From contig VGDX01000015.1 in NCBI GenBank assembly GCA_016869535.1, positions 1-64,000 on the forward strand: 64,000 nucleotides of DNA. Reading direction: 5' to 3'. A program made the translations under genes and the position numbers. The notes below the pieces were generated by a model that saw only the letters and a program-made list of their open reading frames with translations, ran no database searches and had not been told where the DNA came from. This DNA comes from Alphaproteobacteria bacterium. Its GTDB lineage: Bacteria > Pseudomonadota > Alphaproteobacteria > Rhizobiales > Methyloligellaceae. This document shows, in pieces, positions 28,609 through 37,584 of this stretch (position 1 is the first letter of the stretch; each line of letters starts with the position of its first letter).

Positions 28609-31600
28609 CTAACGGGATCGCTTGCGTGGCTTGCCGTAGCCGCCGCCAGTTGGTGTCTTGATATAGATGGCTTCGCCTGTTTCGAGCACCGTCTGATCGG
28701 AGCCTTTCAAAAGTTCCATCCTGCCGTTCTTGCGTCTGACGCTGTTCTCGCCGGCCTCACCCGGTTCGCCGCCGAACAGTCCGAAGGGATGCACCTTGCG
28801 GAAACCTGACAGGATCGCGCAATCCATCCGCTCCAGGAAACGAATGACGCGAAGCGTCCCGTCGCCGGCGTTGAATTCACCTTTGCCGCCGGAGCCACGC
28901 ACGATCTCGAAGCGTTCGAGCAGAACGGGGTAACGCAGCTCGAGCACCTCGGGATCGGTAAGCCTAGAATTGGTCATATGCGTTTGCACGGCCGGCGCAC
29001 CATCGAAGCCGGGTCCTGCCGGCGCACCCGAGCAGATCGTTTCGTAATATTGATAGCTCGCATTGCCGAAGGTGAGATTGTTCATCGTGCCTTGCGCCGA
29101 GCCGAGCGCGCCAAGCGCGCCGAACAGGCAATTCACGATGGTTTGGCTGGTCTCCACGTTGCCGCCGGCCACGGCTGCGGGATAGCGCGGCTTGAGCAGC
29201 GAGCCCTTGGGCACCACGATCTTGATGTGGCGCAGACAACCCGCGTTTAGCGGGATGTCGTCGTCGACCAGGGTGCGGAACGTGTAAAGCACGCAAGCCC
29301 GCGTGATCGGCTCGGGCGCGTTAAAAGTGTCGGCGGCTTGCGCGCTGGTGCCGGTGAAATCGACGGTCGCCCGGTTGCGCTTGCGGTCGATCCTGATGGC
29401 AACCTTTATGCGACTGCCCTGATCGGTCTCCACCGTGAAGCGCGAATCTTTCAGGGTTGCGATGACACGCCGCACCGAGGCCGCTGCATTGTCCTGCACG
29501 TGGCGCATATAGGCTTGCACGGTAGCGAGTCCGTAATAGCGCACCATCTTGAGGAGCTCGGCGACGCCCGTCTCGTTGGCCGCGACCTGGGCTTTCAGGT
29601 CGGCGATGTTCTGGTCCGGATTGCGCGCCGGGTAGGGGGCTTCGGTCAGGAGCTTGAACGCTTCATGCTCGCGAAAGCGGCCACGGGCGACAAGCTTGAA
29701 CGGATCGATATAGACGCCTTCCTCCTCGATCGTCCTGGCGAGGGGGCTCATCGACCCCGGCGCGATGCCCCCGATATCGGCGTGATGCCCGCGCGCGGCG
29801 ACGAAGAACAACAGATTGCGCTTGGCGCCGAACACCGGCGTCACCACGGTGATGTCGGGGAGATGCGTGCCGCCATTATAAGGTGCGTTCAGCATATAGA
29901 CTTCGCCGGGTTTGAGGCTCGCGCCGGTTTCGCGCAGCACCGTCTCGACGCTCTTATCCATCGAGCCGAGATGCACGGGGATATGCGGCGCGTTGGCGAT
30001 CAACCGTCCGCGCGCATCGAAGATGGCGCAGGAGAAATCGAGCCGCTCGCGGATATTCACCGACCGCGCCGTGTTCTGCAGCACGTAGCCCATCTGCTCG
30101 GCCACGGACACGAAGAGATTGTTGAACACTTCAAGCATCACCGGGTCGGCCTTGCGGCTCACTCGCGCCGCATGCCGTTTCGCGATGCGGGTGAGCAGAA
30201 GGTCGTCCCTTATCGTAAGTTCGGCCTGCCAGCCGGGCTCCACCATCACCGTCTGGTGGTCCTCGATGATCAGCGCCGGTCCTGGCATACGCTGACCGGG
30301 CTTAAGGTCGCCGCGCAGAAAAATCGGGGCGTGATGCCAGGCCCCGCCGGTGAAAATCTCTGTCCTGGCGTGTGGCCTCGGCTTTGCCGCGCTCTTCTTG
30401 TTGCTTCGCGGGGCCCTGACACCGCGCCTTTCACTGCCGCCGGCCGCTTCGACCTCCACCGCCTCGATCTCGATCTCCTTCTCCGGGCTGATGAAGCCGA
30501 AGCGCTGGCGATGCGCCTTCTCGAAATGCGCCCGCATGGATTTCAGACTACGCACCTGGATGGGTAGCGCGCTGTCAGTGCCGGCATATCGCAGATGCGC
30601 CCGCACTGTAATCTTGATTGCCTTTGCTTTCACACCCTGGTGCATCAGCTCTTGCGTCACTTCCGCTTCGAGCGGAGCGCGGATCTTGGCGAGCGCAGCC
30701 AGTCCATTCTTGTCGAATTTTTGCAGGACGGCGTGGGTGCGCGTGGCGTGCAGCGAGGCAAGGCCGATGCCATAGGCGGAAAGCAGGCCGGAAAAGGGAT
30801 TGATCAGCACGCGCTCGATGCCGAGCGCATCGGCGACGAGACAAGCATGCTGGCCGCCGGCGCCCCCGAAGGAGTTCAGCACATAGTCGGTGACGTCATA
30901 ACCGCGCTGCACCGAGATGGTCTTGATGGCGTTCGCCATGTTCTCGACCGCGATCTTGATGAAGCCGTCGGCGATTTCTTCCGGCGTATGTCCGTCGCCG
31001 AGTTTACGCGCCAGCGTCTTGAATGCTTTGCGCACGGCGCCGCCATCGAGAGGCTGATCTTGACCAGGCCCGAAGATATGCGGAAAGAACTCTGGCTTCA
31101 GCTTGCCCGTCATCACATTGGCGTCGGTGACGGTGAGCGGACCGCCGCGCCGGTAAGCGAGAGGGCCGGGATCGGCACCGGCAGAATCCGGTCCGACACG
31201 GAAGCGGGTGCCGTCATAGTGCAGGATCGAACCGCCGCCTGCCGCCACGGTATGGATCAGCATCATCGGCGCGCGAACACGCGCACCTGCGACCACGCTC
31301 TCGAACGTGCGCTCATAGGCACCGTCATAGTGACAGACATCGGTCGAGGTGCCGCCCATGTCGAAGCCGATGGTCTTGCCGAAGCCCGCCTGACGCGCCG
31401 TCTCGACCGCGCCGACTACGCCGCCCGCGGGCCCGGACAGAATGGCATCCTTGCCCCGGAAGAGATGCGCCGAGGTCAGTCCGCCCGACGACTGCATGAA
31501 CAATAGGCGCGGTTGGGTGGAGAGAGCCGCGGCGACGCGGTCGACATAACGGCGGAGGAGGGGGGAGAGATAGGCGTCGACGACGGTTGTGTCGCCGCGG

Positions 31601-32220
31601 GCCACGAACTTGACCAGCGGGGAAACCTCATGGCTCGCCGAGACTTGCGTGAAGCCGGCTTCACGGGCGAGATCAGCCGCCTCACGCTCATGCGCCGGAT
31701 GCGCGTAAGCATGCATGAAGACAATGGCCACCGCTGAAATGCCATCGCTGCGCGCCGCCTGCATTGCCGCGCGCACGGCGTCGCGGTCGAGGGGAATCTC
31801 AATCGAGCCGTCGGCCCGCACGCGCTCGGGCACCTCGATGACGCGCGCATAAAGCATCGACGGCTTTACGATGTGGCGGGCGAAGATCTTGGGACGCGCC
31901 TGATAGCCGATCTCCAGCGCATCGCGAAATCCCTCGCCGACGATGAGCAGCACTGGATCGCCCTTGCGCTCGAGCAGAGCGTTGGTGGCGACGGTGGTGC
32001 CCATCCGCACACTCTCGATCAGCTCGCACGGTAATTTCCGCCCACGCTTCACACCCATGAGATCGGCGATGCCCGCGATCGCCGCATCTTCGTAGGCTTC
32101 CGGATTTTCCGACAGCAGCTTGCGGGTGAGCAGACGGCCATCGGGCGCGCGCCCCACGATGTCGGTGAACGTGCCGCCGCGATCGATGAAGAACTGCCAT
32201 TTTCCGTGTGAATTCATCAA
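28609..32220 (-). CDS. Hydantoinase/5-oxoprolinase family protein (HyuA-HyuB fusion)
   Basis: 1203 residues, the size of fused ATP-dependent oxoprolinases. The N-terminal HyuA half (about 1-690) opens with [15 protein letters not shown] and has the sugar-kinase-like ATP motifs [14 protein letters not shown] and [12 protein letters not shown]. The C-terminal HyuB half contains [29 protein letters not shown], the metal-binding region [20 protein letters not shown] and a Gly-rich end. Such enzymes hydrolyse 5-oxoproline, hydantoins or related lactams with ATP. The single-chain form is most like 5-oxoprolinase, but substrate cannot be fixed from sequence. No transporter or amidohydrolase partner is adjacent. 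Confidence 0.93.
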   Translation of the reverse strand: MMNSHGKWQFFIDRGGTFTDIVGRAPDGRLLTRKLLSENPEAYEDAAIAGIADLMGVKRGRKLPCELIESVRMGTTVATNALLERKGDPVLLIVGEGFRDALEIGYQARPKIFARHIVKPSMLYARVIEVPERVRADGSIEIPLDRDAVRAAMQAARSDGISAVAIVFMHAYAHPAHEREAADLAREAGFTQVSASHEVSPLVKFVARGDTTVVDAYLSPLLRRYVDRVAAALSTQPRLLFMQSSGGLTSAHLFRGKDAILSGPAGGVVGAVETARQAGFGKTIGFDMGGTSTDVCHYDGAYERTFESVVAGARVRAPMMLIHTVAAGGGSILHYDGTRFRVGPDSAGADPGPLAYRRGGPLTVTDANVMTGKLKPEFFPHIFGPGQDQPLDGGAVRKAFKTLARKLGDGHTPEEIADGFIKIAVENMANAIKTISVQRGYDVTDYVLNSFGGAGGQHACLVADALGIERVLINPFSGLLSAYGIGLASLHATRTHAVLQKFDKNGLAALAKIRAPLEAEVTQELMHQGVKAKAIKITVRAHLRYAGTDSALPIQVRSLKSMRAHFEKAHRQRFGFISPEKEIEIEAVEVEAAGGSERRGVRAPRSNKKSAAKPRPHARTEIFTGGAWHHAPIFLRGDLKPGQRMPGPALIIEDHQTVMVEPGWQAELTIRDDLLLTRIAKRHAARVSRKADPVMLEVFNNLFVSVAEQMGYVLQNTARSVNIRERLDFSCAIFDARGRLIANAPHIPVHLGSMDKSVETVLRETGASLKPGEVYMLNAPYNGGTHLPDITVVTPVFGAKRNLLFFVAARGHHADIGGIAPGSMSPLARTIEEEGVYIDPFKLVARGRFREHEAFKLLTEAPYPARNPDQNIADLKAQVAANETGVAELLKMVRYYGLATVQAYMRHVQDNAAASVRRVIATLKDSRFTVETDQGSRIKVAIRIDRKRNRATVDFTGTSAQAADTFNAPEPITRACVLYTFRTLVDDDIPLNAGCLRHIKIVVPKGSLLKPRYPAAVAGGNVETSQTIVNCLFGALGALGSAQGTMNNLTFGNASYQYYETICSGAPAGPGFDGAPAVQTHMTNSRLTDPEVLELRYPVLLERFEIVRGSGGKGEFNAGDGTLRVIRFLERMDCAILSGFRKVHPFGLFGGEPGEAGENSVRRKNGRMELLKGSDQTVLETGEAIYIKTPTGGGYGKPRKRSR

Positions 32221-32299
32221 ACTCTCTAAAATCCGGACGGAACCTTACCCCTCGCGGAAGCATTCCCCTCTCAGTAGGCTCTAACGAAGGAGAAGCCTA

Positions 32300-32503
32300 A
32301 TGGCCAAGCATGAGAAACGCACGCGGCCAGACGGCGACCAAGGCCACAGCGTGCTTGACGGCCCCGAATACATCGAAGGTGTACCGGGCCAGAAGAGAAC
32401 GAAACAGGCTTCACGCAAACGCGACGACTGTGACAGCGTACTCGATGCGCCTGAATGCATAGACGGCGTCGACAAAGACGCACGCGAGTCAAGGCACCAA
32501 TAA
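32300..32503 (+). CDS. 67-residue protein with internal SVLDxPExIxGV repeat
   Basis: A small, very hydrophilic protein with two copies of one motif, HSVLDGPEYIEGV (residues 16-28) and DSVLDAPECIDGV (46-58), separated by a Lys/Arg-rich spacer. AAGGAG is placed six bases or so before the ATG, supporting translation. It has no signal peptide or hydrophobic segment and would be largely disordered apart from the repeats. It is divergent from the oxoprolinase and convergent with the carbonic-anhydrase gene. I do not recognise the family; the repeated acidic motif might be a ligand- or protein-binding element. Confidence 0.7.
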   Translation: MAKHEKRTRPDGDQGHSVLDGPEYIEGVPGQKRTKQASRKRDDCDSVLDAPECIDGVDKDARESRHQ

Positions 32504-32514
32504 AAGACGCGGGC

Positions 32515-33045
<531 letters not shown>

Positions 33046-33065
33046 GTCATTCCCTCTTCTCTATT

Positions 33066-33102
33066 GTCATTCCCGTGCCGGCGGGAATCCAGTAATCACT
33101 GA
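33066..33102. repeat. REP-like palindromic element, copy 1
   Basis: An imperfectly unique intergenic element: ATTCCCG-tgccgg-CGGGAAT hairpin (33069-33088) followed by CCAGTAATCACTGACG. The combination of an ATTCCCGC-type hairpin with a CCAGTAA(C/T)CACTGrC tail recurs in decayed form at 56852-56889, showing that it is a dispersed repeat rather than a gene-specific signal. Such elements are common between genes in Hyphomicrobiales. Confidence 0.7.
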
Positions 33103-33144
33103 CGGGGCCTCATGCTCGAAGGGTGAGGCCAAGGGGAGGGCAGA

Positions 33145-34434
33145 ATGCTGGACCGTTTCTTCGGTCTCACGGCGCAGGGGACGAGCGTCCTCACAGAGCT
33201 CCGCGCCGGCATCGCCACCTTCCTCACCATGGCCTATATCATGTTCGTCAACCCGGCGATCCTGCAGCAGGCCGGCATGGATCACGGCGCGGTGTTCGTT
33301 GCCACCTGTCTCGCTGCCGCCGTGGGCTCTCTCCTTATGGGGCTTTATGCCAACTACCCCATCGCTCTCGCGCCGGGAATGGGGCTCAACGCCTATTTCG
33401 CCTTCACCGTCGTGCCCGAGCTTGGCGGCAATTGGCAACTCGCGCTCGGCGCCGTGTTCATCTCCGGTGTGCTGTTCTTCCTGCTATCGCTGTCACCGCT
33501 GCGCGCCTGGCTGATCGACGCCATTCCCATGAATTTGAAGCTCGGCATCGCCGCCGGCATCGGCCTGTTCCTCGCGCTTATCGGCCTGCAGAATGCCGGC
33601 ATCGTCGCCGCCGACCCGGTGACACTGGTCACGCTCGGCGATCTCGGCAAGCCGCAAGCCATGCTAGCCGTGGCCGGCTTCTTTCTCATTGCCGCATTGT
33701 CGGTACGCAACGTGACGGGCGCCATCATTATCGGCGTACTGGTCGTGACCGCCGCCGCCGTCCTTCTAGGCCTCGATCCGTGGCAGGGTTTTGCCGCGCC
33801 GCCGCCCTCCATCGCGCCGACTTTCCTCCAGATGGATGTCATGGGCGTGTTTCAGCTCGGACTCGTCATCATCGTATTCACGCTGCTGCTCGTGATGATC
33901 CTCGACACGGCAGGCACACTGATCGGAGTGGCGCATCAGGCCGGCTTCCTCGATGCCGAGGGACGCTTGCCGCGCATCCGCCAGGCATTCCTTGCCGATT
34001 CGACCGGCGCGATGATCGGTGCGGCGCTCGGAACCTCGACCACCACCGCCTATATCGAAAGCACCGCCGGCGTGAAGGAGGGCGGCCGCACGGGGCTGAC
34101 CGCGGTCTTCGTCGCGGCGCTGTTCGTGCTGGCGCTATTCCTCGCGCCGCTTGCGCACACCGTGCCGGTCTATGCCACGGCGCCGGCGCTCCTGTTCGTC
34201 GCCTGCCTCATGGCGGCGAGTCTCGGCGCCATCGTCTGGGAAGATGCGACCGAGTACATTCCGGCGCTCACCATCGCCTTTCTCATGCCGCTCACCTATT
34301 CCATCGCCACGGGCATCGGCCTCGGCTTCATCGTCTACGTGGCGCTGAAAGCACTGACCGGCCGCGTGAGCCAGATCAACGCAGCCGTTGCGATCGTCGC
34401 CTTTGCCTTCCTGCTCAAGCTGATTTTCGCTTGA
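33145..34434 (+). CDS. NCS2-family (AzgA-type) purine permease
   Basis: 429 residues with about 12 hydrophobic segments. The signatures LAPGMGLNAYFAFTVVPELGG and TSTTTAYIESTAGVKEGGRTGL are those of the AzgA/GhxP branch of NCS2 transporters. This branch carries adenine, guanine and hypoxanthine by proton symport in the inner membrane. GGAGGG lies at good spacing before the ATG. No purine riboswitch is apparent in the short leader, which instead holds a REP-like element. Precise purine preference is not inferable. Confidence 0.93.
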   Translation: MLDRFFGLTAQGTSVLTELRAGIATFLTMAYIMFVNPAILQQAGMDHGAVFVATCLAAAVGSLLMGLYANYPIALAPGMGLNAYFAFTVVPELGGNWQLALGAVFISGVLFFLLSLSPLRAWLIDAIPMNLKLGIAAGIGLFLALIGLQNAGIVAADPVTLVTLGDLGKPQAMLAVAGFFLIAALSVRNVTGAIIIGVLVVTAAAVLLGLDPWQGFAAPPPSIAPTFLQMDVMGVFQLGLVIIVFTLLLVMILDTAGTLIGVAHQAGFLDAEGRLPRIRQAFLADSTGAMIGAALGTSTTTAYIESTAGVKEGGRTGLTAVFVAALFVLALFLAPLAHTVPVYATAPALLFVACLMAASLGAIVWEDATEYIPALTIAFLMPLTYSIATGIGLGFIVYVALKALTGRVSQINAAVAIVAFAFLLKLIFA

Positions 34435-34523
34435 TTTGGCGCTTTTTTGAGCCTTGTAACCCCCAGCCCCTCGGGCTATGAGGGTCGCCTTCCTGAATTA
34501 TTCCCGAAACGCCGAACGCTGTC

Positions 34524-34838
34524 ATGGATACCGAAATTTCTGACCGTCGCCCAAGGGGAAGCGGCAATCCGCTGGTGGTTTTCATCACCTCTTTCAGCGC
34601 GGCCATCGTCGTGGCCGGCGGCTTCGGTATCATCATTCAGGCCTTCATTATCGCTCTCGCCAATCTTATGGGGTTTGGTTCATCCCTCATTTGGGCGGCG
34701 AGCGCCGCTAACGCATTCCTCGTGCTTTGGCTTTTTATCTGGACCTTCGCCCGCTCCTGGCATGTCGAGAGGCGGCTCGCGGCGGGGCTCGAAGTGGATG
34801 AGCCCAAGCTCTCGATCCTGGCCAATTTTCGCGGGTAG
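34524..34838 (+). CDS. Small membrane protein, function unknown
   Basis: 104 residues with two predicted membrane helices (roughly 18-48 and 55-80: VVFITSFSAAIVVAGGFGII and IWAASAANAFLVLWLFIWTF) and soluble termini. The C-terminus ERRLAAGLEVDEPKLSILANF is amphipathic. I do not recognise a named family. It stands between the purine permease and the J-domain gene on the same strand. The frame has no strong ribosome-binding site, but codon use matches the neighbours and the transmembrane pattern is regular. Confidence 0.7.
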   Translation: MDTEISDRRPRGSGNPLVVFITSFSAAIVVAGGFGIIIQAFIIALANLMGFGSSLIWAASAANAFLVLWLFIWTFARSWHVERRLAAGLEVDEPKLSILANFRG

Positions 34839-34940
34839 CGGAGGGTCTTGGCACGCAGGCTGTCATATTAATCCGCATGCAGCCCGAGCAAAAAGTCCTT
34901 ATGCTCTCTAGCAAGCAACGTCCTTTGGGGGAGTCTCGTC

Positions 34941-35660
34941 ATGTCGGTTTGGGGTAAGCTCGCAGGTGCGGCGGCAGGGCTTGCGATCGGTGGGCCGATC
35001 GGCGCGCTGCTCGGCGGCGTGGCCGGGCACTATGTCATCGATCGCGACAAGGAAGAGGAAGGCGCCGCGGAGAACCAGGTGGCCTTCACGGTCGGCGTGA
35101 TCGCGCTCGGCGCCAAGATGGCCAAGGCGGACGGCGTCGTCACCATGGACGAGGTTTCGGCCTTCAAGGAAGTGTTCAAGGTCCCCGACGGCGAGATGAA
35201 GAACGTCGCGCGCGTGTTCAACCTCGCCAAGCAGGACGTGGCCGGCTACGAGGCCTATGCCGAACAGCTCGCGACCATGTTCAAGGATAACCGCAAGCTG
35301 CTCGAGGACGTGCTCGAAGGCCTGTTCCACATCGCCAAGGCCGACGACGCGCTGCACAAGGCCGAGGAACAGTTCCTAGCGCAGGTCGCCAAGCGCTTCG
35401 GCCTCACCGACACCGAATTCGCCTACATCAAGGCGCGTCACGTCGTTGTCTCCAAGCGCAATCCGTACGACGTGCTCGGCATCAATCCGGCGGTCAGCAA
35501 TGATGAGATCAAGACCCAATACCGCAAGCTCGTGGCCGACAATCATCCGGACAAGCTGATCGCCCGCGGCGTGCCGCCGGAGTTCATCGCCATCGCCACC
35601 GAGAAGGTCGCCACCATCAACGAGGCCTATGACTCCATCGCCCGGGAGCGCGGTCTCTAG
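34941..35660 (+). CDS. DjlA-like TerB plus J-domain co-chaperone
   Basis: 239 residues. A Gly/Ala-rich hydrophobic N-terminus (AGAAAGLAIGGPIGALLGGVAG) resembles the membrane-inserting segment of DjlA. A TerB-like helical domain (about 50-160) contains KADGVVTMDEVSAFKEVF and IAKADDALHKAEEQFLAQVA. A C-terminal J domain (172-239) has NPYDVLGINPAVSNDEIK and the catalytic HPD in VADNHPDKLIARG. It should stimulate the ATPase of DnaK at the membrane. Domain order and length fit bacterial DjlA-type proteins, although the N-terminal anchor is longer and more glycine-rich than in E. coli. Confidence 0.9.
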   Translation: MSVWGKLAGAAAGLAIGGPIGALLGGVAGHYVIDRDKEEEGAAENQVAFTVGVIALGAKMAKADGVVTMDEVSAFKEVFKVPDGEMKNVARVFNLAKQDVAGYEAYAEQLATMFKDNRKLLEDVLEGLFHIAKADDALHKAEEQFLAQVAKRFGLTDTEFAYIKARHVVVSKRNPYDVLGINPAVSNDEIKTQYRKLVADNHPDKLIARGVPPEFIAIATEKVATINEAYDSIARERGL

Positions 35661-35685
35661 GCTTTAGGGTTGGCGCAAGCATTCC

Positions 35686-35778
35686 CCCTCATCCTGAGGA
35701 GGCCGCGTAACGCGGCCGTCTCGAAGGATGGGGCCTCATGCTTCGATACGCGGACTTCGTCCGCTCCTCAGCATGAGG
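35686..35778. repeat. Long palindromic intergenic repeat (CCTCATCCTGAGGA type)
   Basis: The gap before the amidase gene is almost wholly a repeat-type sequence. CCTCATCCTGAGG is itself a palindrome, GGCCGCG-taa-CGCGGCC is a second hairpin, GCGGACTTCGTCCGC a third, and the ends CCTCAT.../...ATGAGG are complementary, so the whole element can fold on itself. Elements with these blocks are scattered in many Hyphomicrobiales genomes. It abuts the downstream start codon region. Confidence 0.75.
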
Positions 35779-35791
35779 TATGAAAGCAAGA

Positions 35792-36559
35792 ATGACCGTC
35801 GCGCCTGATTCCAAGCTCGCCACCTTGTGGTGCCCGTCGCCCAATCGCGAGGCGCGTGCCGGCGATTGCTCCCCCGATATGCTGATCCTGCATTACACCG
35901 GCATGGAATGTGCGGAAGCGGCGCTCGACTGGCTGACGCGCGAGGAGTCCAAGGTCTCGGCACATTATCTTGTCGACGAGGAAGGCCGCATCGCGCAGAT
36001 CGTGGCCGAGGCTGAACGGGCCTGGCATGCCGGCCAAAGTCATTGGGCCGGCGAGACGGACCTCAATTCCTGCTCGATCGGCATCGAGATCCATAATCCC
36101 GGTCACGACTTCGATTATCCCGATTTCACCGAGGCGCAGATGCGGGCGGTCGAGGCCTTATGCCTCGATATTTTCAGCCGCCATGCCATTCCGCCGCACT
36201 GCGTGCTCGCACATTCCGATATCGCGCCGGGGCGGAAGCGCGATCCCGGCGAGAAATTCGATTGGGGACGGCTCGCGCGCGCCGGCATCGGCCTGTGGGT
36301 CGCGCCTGCCGAGCTCCGTGGCGACGAGGGCTTGGGCCCGGGCGACGAAGGGGCAAATGTCGCCGAGCTGCAGCAGGCGCTGCTCGAATACGGCTACGGA
36401 ATCGAGGTGACGTCCACCTATGGGCGCGGGCTCGAGCAGGTGGTCGAAGCCTTCCAGCGCCATTTTCGCCCCGCGCTGATAACCGGCCGCGCCGATGCCT
36501 CGACCCGTGAAACTCTGGCGCGGCTGCTCGCCGCGCGGCGGGACATGCGCCTGGCCTGA
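35792..36559 (+). CDS. N-acetylmuramoyl-L-alanine amidase with peptidoglycan-binding domain
   Basis: About 255 residues. An Amidase_2 (AmpD/AmiD) domain has zinc ligands in LILHYTGME, HCVLAHSD and the DIAPGRKRDPGEKFDW block with the conserved Asp/Lys of the active site. A C-terminal PG_binding_1 domain (about 190-250) carries NVAELQQALLEYGYGIE. It would cut the bond between MurNAc and L-Ala in peptidoglycan or recycled muropeptides. No signal peptide is seen, so a cytosolic recycling role is likely. An in-frame ATG 12 bases earlier falls on the edge of the repeat element and is less likely. Confidence 0.92.
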   Translation: MTVAPDSKLATLWCPSPNREARAGDCSPDMLILHYTGMECAEAALDWLTREESKVSAHYLVDEEGRIAQIVAEAERAWHAGQSHWAGETDLNSCSIGIEIHNPGHDFDYPDFTEAQMRAVEALCLDIFSRHAIPPHCVLAHSDIAPGRKRDPGEKFDWGRLARAGIGLWVAPAELRGDEGLGPGDEGANVAELQQALLEYGYGIEVTSTYGRGLEQVVEAFQRHFRPALITGRADASTRETLARLLAARRDMRLA

Positions 36560-36577
36560 AGTCAAACCGACGAGGGT

Positions 36578-36664
36578 TCACAGGATGAAGTCGCCCTTCA
36601 CCAGAGTGTTGATGTCGACCCTGATCTCGAAATCGGCTTTGCCGTCGCCGTTCAACGAAAAGGC
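36578..36664 (-). pseudogene. Remnant of the C-terminal tail of an RTX-type calcium-binding protein
   Basis: The minus strand reads AFSLNGDGKADFEIRV followed by DINTLVKGDFIL and a TGA stop. This is the typical last stretch of alphaproteobacterial hemolysin-type (RTX, serralysin-like) secreted proteins: N-G-D-G-x-A-D-F-x-I and a terminal aspartate-plus-hydrophobic secretion tail. The frame is closed by a stop only about 43 codons upstream and no nonapeptide repeats remain. It is therefore a decayed gene end rather than a functional gene. Confidence 0.55.
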
Positions 36665-36687
36665 CCGCAGCCTGAACGGCGCGGGCC
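36658..36687 (-). terminator. Intrinsic terminator downstream of the YHS-like gene A
   Basis: On the minus strand, a GGCCCGC stem, a 12-base loop and GCGGGCC are followed by TTTTCG. It is placed 26 bases past the stop of the 90-residue YHS-like gene. The T-run is short, so termination may be partial. Confidence 0.65.
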
Positions 36688-36712
36688 CCTGTCGATGTCC
36701 TTTAAGTAAATT

Positions 36713-36985
36713 CTATTGCGCCGGAGTGGAGAAGGTCTCTTGCGCCTTCATGATGTTGGCCTCGGGGTCCTTCATGAACTCGGCCTTGGCGGCGGCATTG
36801 CCGAAGCAATAGGTCTTCTTGCCGATCTTCTCGCTGATCGAGCAGTCGGTGATCTTCTTCTGGCCGCCGACGAGACCCATGGCGCAATAATTGCCGAACT
36901 CGCCGGCGACGGCGGCGATGGCGCCGGTCGAGAAGCCGAGCATCGCGGCGCCGGCCAGCGCGGAAACAACAGTAACCCTGATCAT
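36713..36985 (-). CDS. Exported YHS-like domain protein A
   Basis: 90 residues: a signal peptide (VVSALAGAAMLGFSTGAIA) followed by a single small domain with the pattern C-x-MGL-x2-G, TDCS, K-x-YCFG and F-x-x-DP-E. This resembles a YHS domain, a metal-associated module, and shares three cysteines with two neighbouring genes; the second Cys of the usual YHS FCSxxC motif is missing. An AGGAGAG ribosome-binding site precedes the ATG. Likely periplasmic; metal binding (copper or similar) is inference. Smallest of three paralogues in 2 kb. Confidence 0.85.
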   Translation of the reverse strand: MIRVTVVSALAGAAMLGFSTGAIAAVAGEFGNYCAMGLVGGQKKITDCSISEKIGKKTYCFGNAAAKAEFMKDPEANIMKAQETFSTPAQ

Positions 36986-37127
36986 GGTCGTTTACTCTCC
37001 TGGTTTGATTGAAGCCCGTTCGTCGGGCGGCATGGATGCAAAAACTCAAGCGGCCGGTCAATGGACAAATTTGCTGCCTCGTCTCACCGTCGGCAATACC
37101 ATGCGCGGAAAACTCAAGCGCTCACAT

Positions 37128-37160
37128 GAAGAAGGCCCGCTTGCACTATGCAAGCGGACC
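37128..37160 (-). terminator. Intrinsic terminator downstream of YHS-like gene B
   Basis: On the minus strand a 12-bp stem (GGTCCGCTTGCA/TGCAAGCGGGCC, one G-T pair) with a three-base loop is followed by TTCTTC. It lies about 28 bases past the stop of the 87-residue gene, indicating that A and B are separately transcribed or only partly coupled. Confidence 0.75.
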
Positions 37161-37187
37161 TTTCTCTCCTGCGAGAACTGTGAACCC

Positions 37188-37451
37188 CTACATATTCTTC
37201 TTCGACATGTAGGCGTTCGCCTTGGCGAGATTGCCTTCAGGGTCCTTCATGAACGCCGTCATGGCTTCCTCGCTGCCGAAGCAGTAGGTCTTGCCGCCGA
37301 TCTGACCGCTAATGCTGCAATCGGTCTTGACCTCCTTGCCCAGGGCCAGGCCCATCGTGCACATATTGTCGTATTCGCCGGTGGCGGCGAGTGCACCGGT
37401 CGCCAGCAACATCGTGCCGGCGATGGCTGAAGCAATATAAGAAGCCCTCAT
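37188..37451 (-). CDS. Exported YHS-like domain protein B
   Basis: 87 residues: signal peptide (IASAIAGTMLLATGALA) and one YHS-like domain aligned without gaps to A: CTMGLALGKEVKTDCS, GGKTYCFGSEEAMTAFMKDPE, GNLAKANAY. The three Cys and the YCFGSE turn are retained. AAGGAGAG lies at good distance before the ATG. It is the closest of the three to the generic YHS pattern. Periplasmic, function unknown. Confidence 0.85.
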   Translation of the reverse strand: MRASYIASAIAGTMLLATGALAATGEYDNMCTMGLALGKEVKTDCSISGQIGGKTYCFGSEEAMTAFMKDPEGNLAKANAYMSKKNM

Positions 37452-37502
37452 AACTCTCTCCTTTTCGGGTCGGTGGGATGGCGAGCGACTAACGCCGGAT
37501 CG

Positions 37503-37534
37503 CCTGACAGGTTCCTTACCTGACAGCTTCCTTG
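37503..37534. repeat. 16-bp tandem duplication between YHS-like genes B and C
   Basis: Two adjacent copies of CCTGACAGGTTCCTTA differing at positions 9 and 16. The gap separates the third YHS-like gene's 3' end from gene B's promoter region, so the duplication could be promoter-proximal. No protein family binding it is recognised. Confidence 0.55.
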
Positions 37535-37584
37535 TACGGCGACGGCAGGGCGAAGTTGTGGAACCTCAAATCACGATTGCGCGA

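Noticed and set aside
29338..30567. 409-codon plus-strand frame inside the oxoprolinase gene
   Set aside because: Antisense shadow of a well-supported enzyme; no motif or ribosome-binding site.
33123..34481. 452-codon Arg/His-rich plus-strand frame overlapping the purine permease
   Set aside because: Another frame of the permease; composition (Arg-rich) is that of a shadow and it breaks the membrane-helix pattern.
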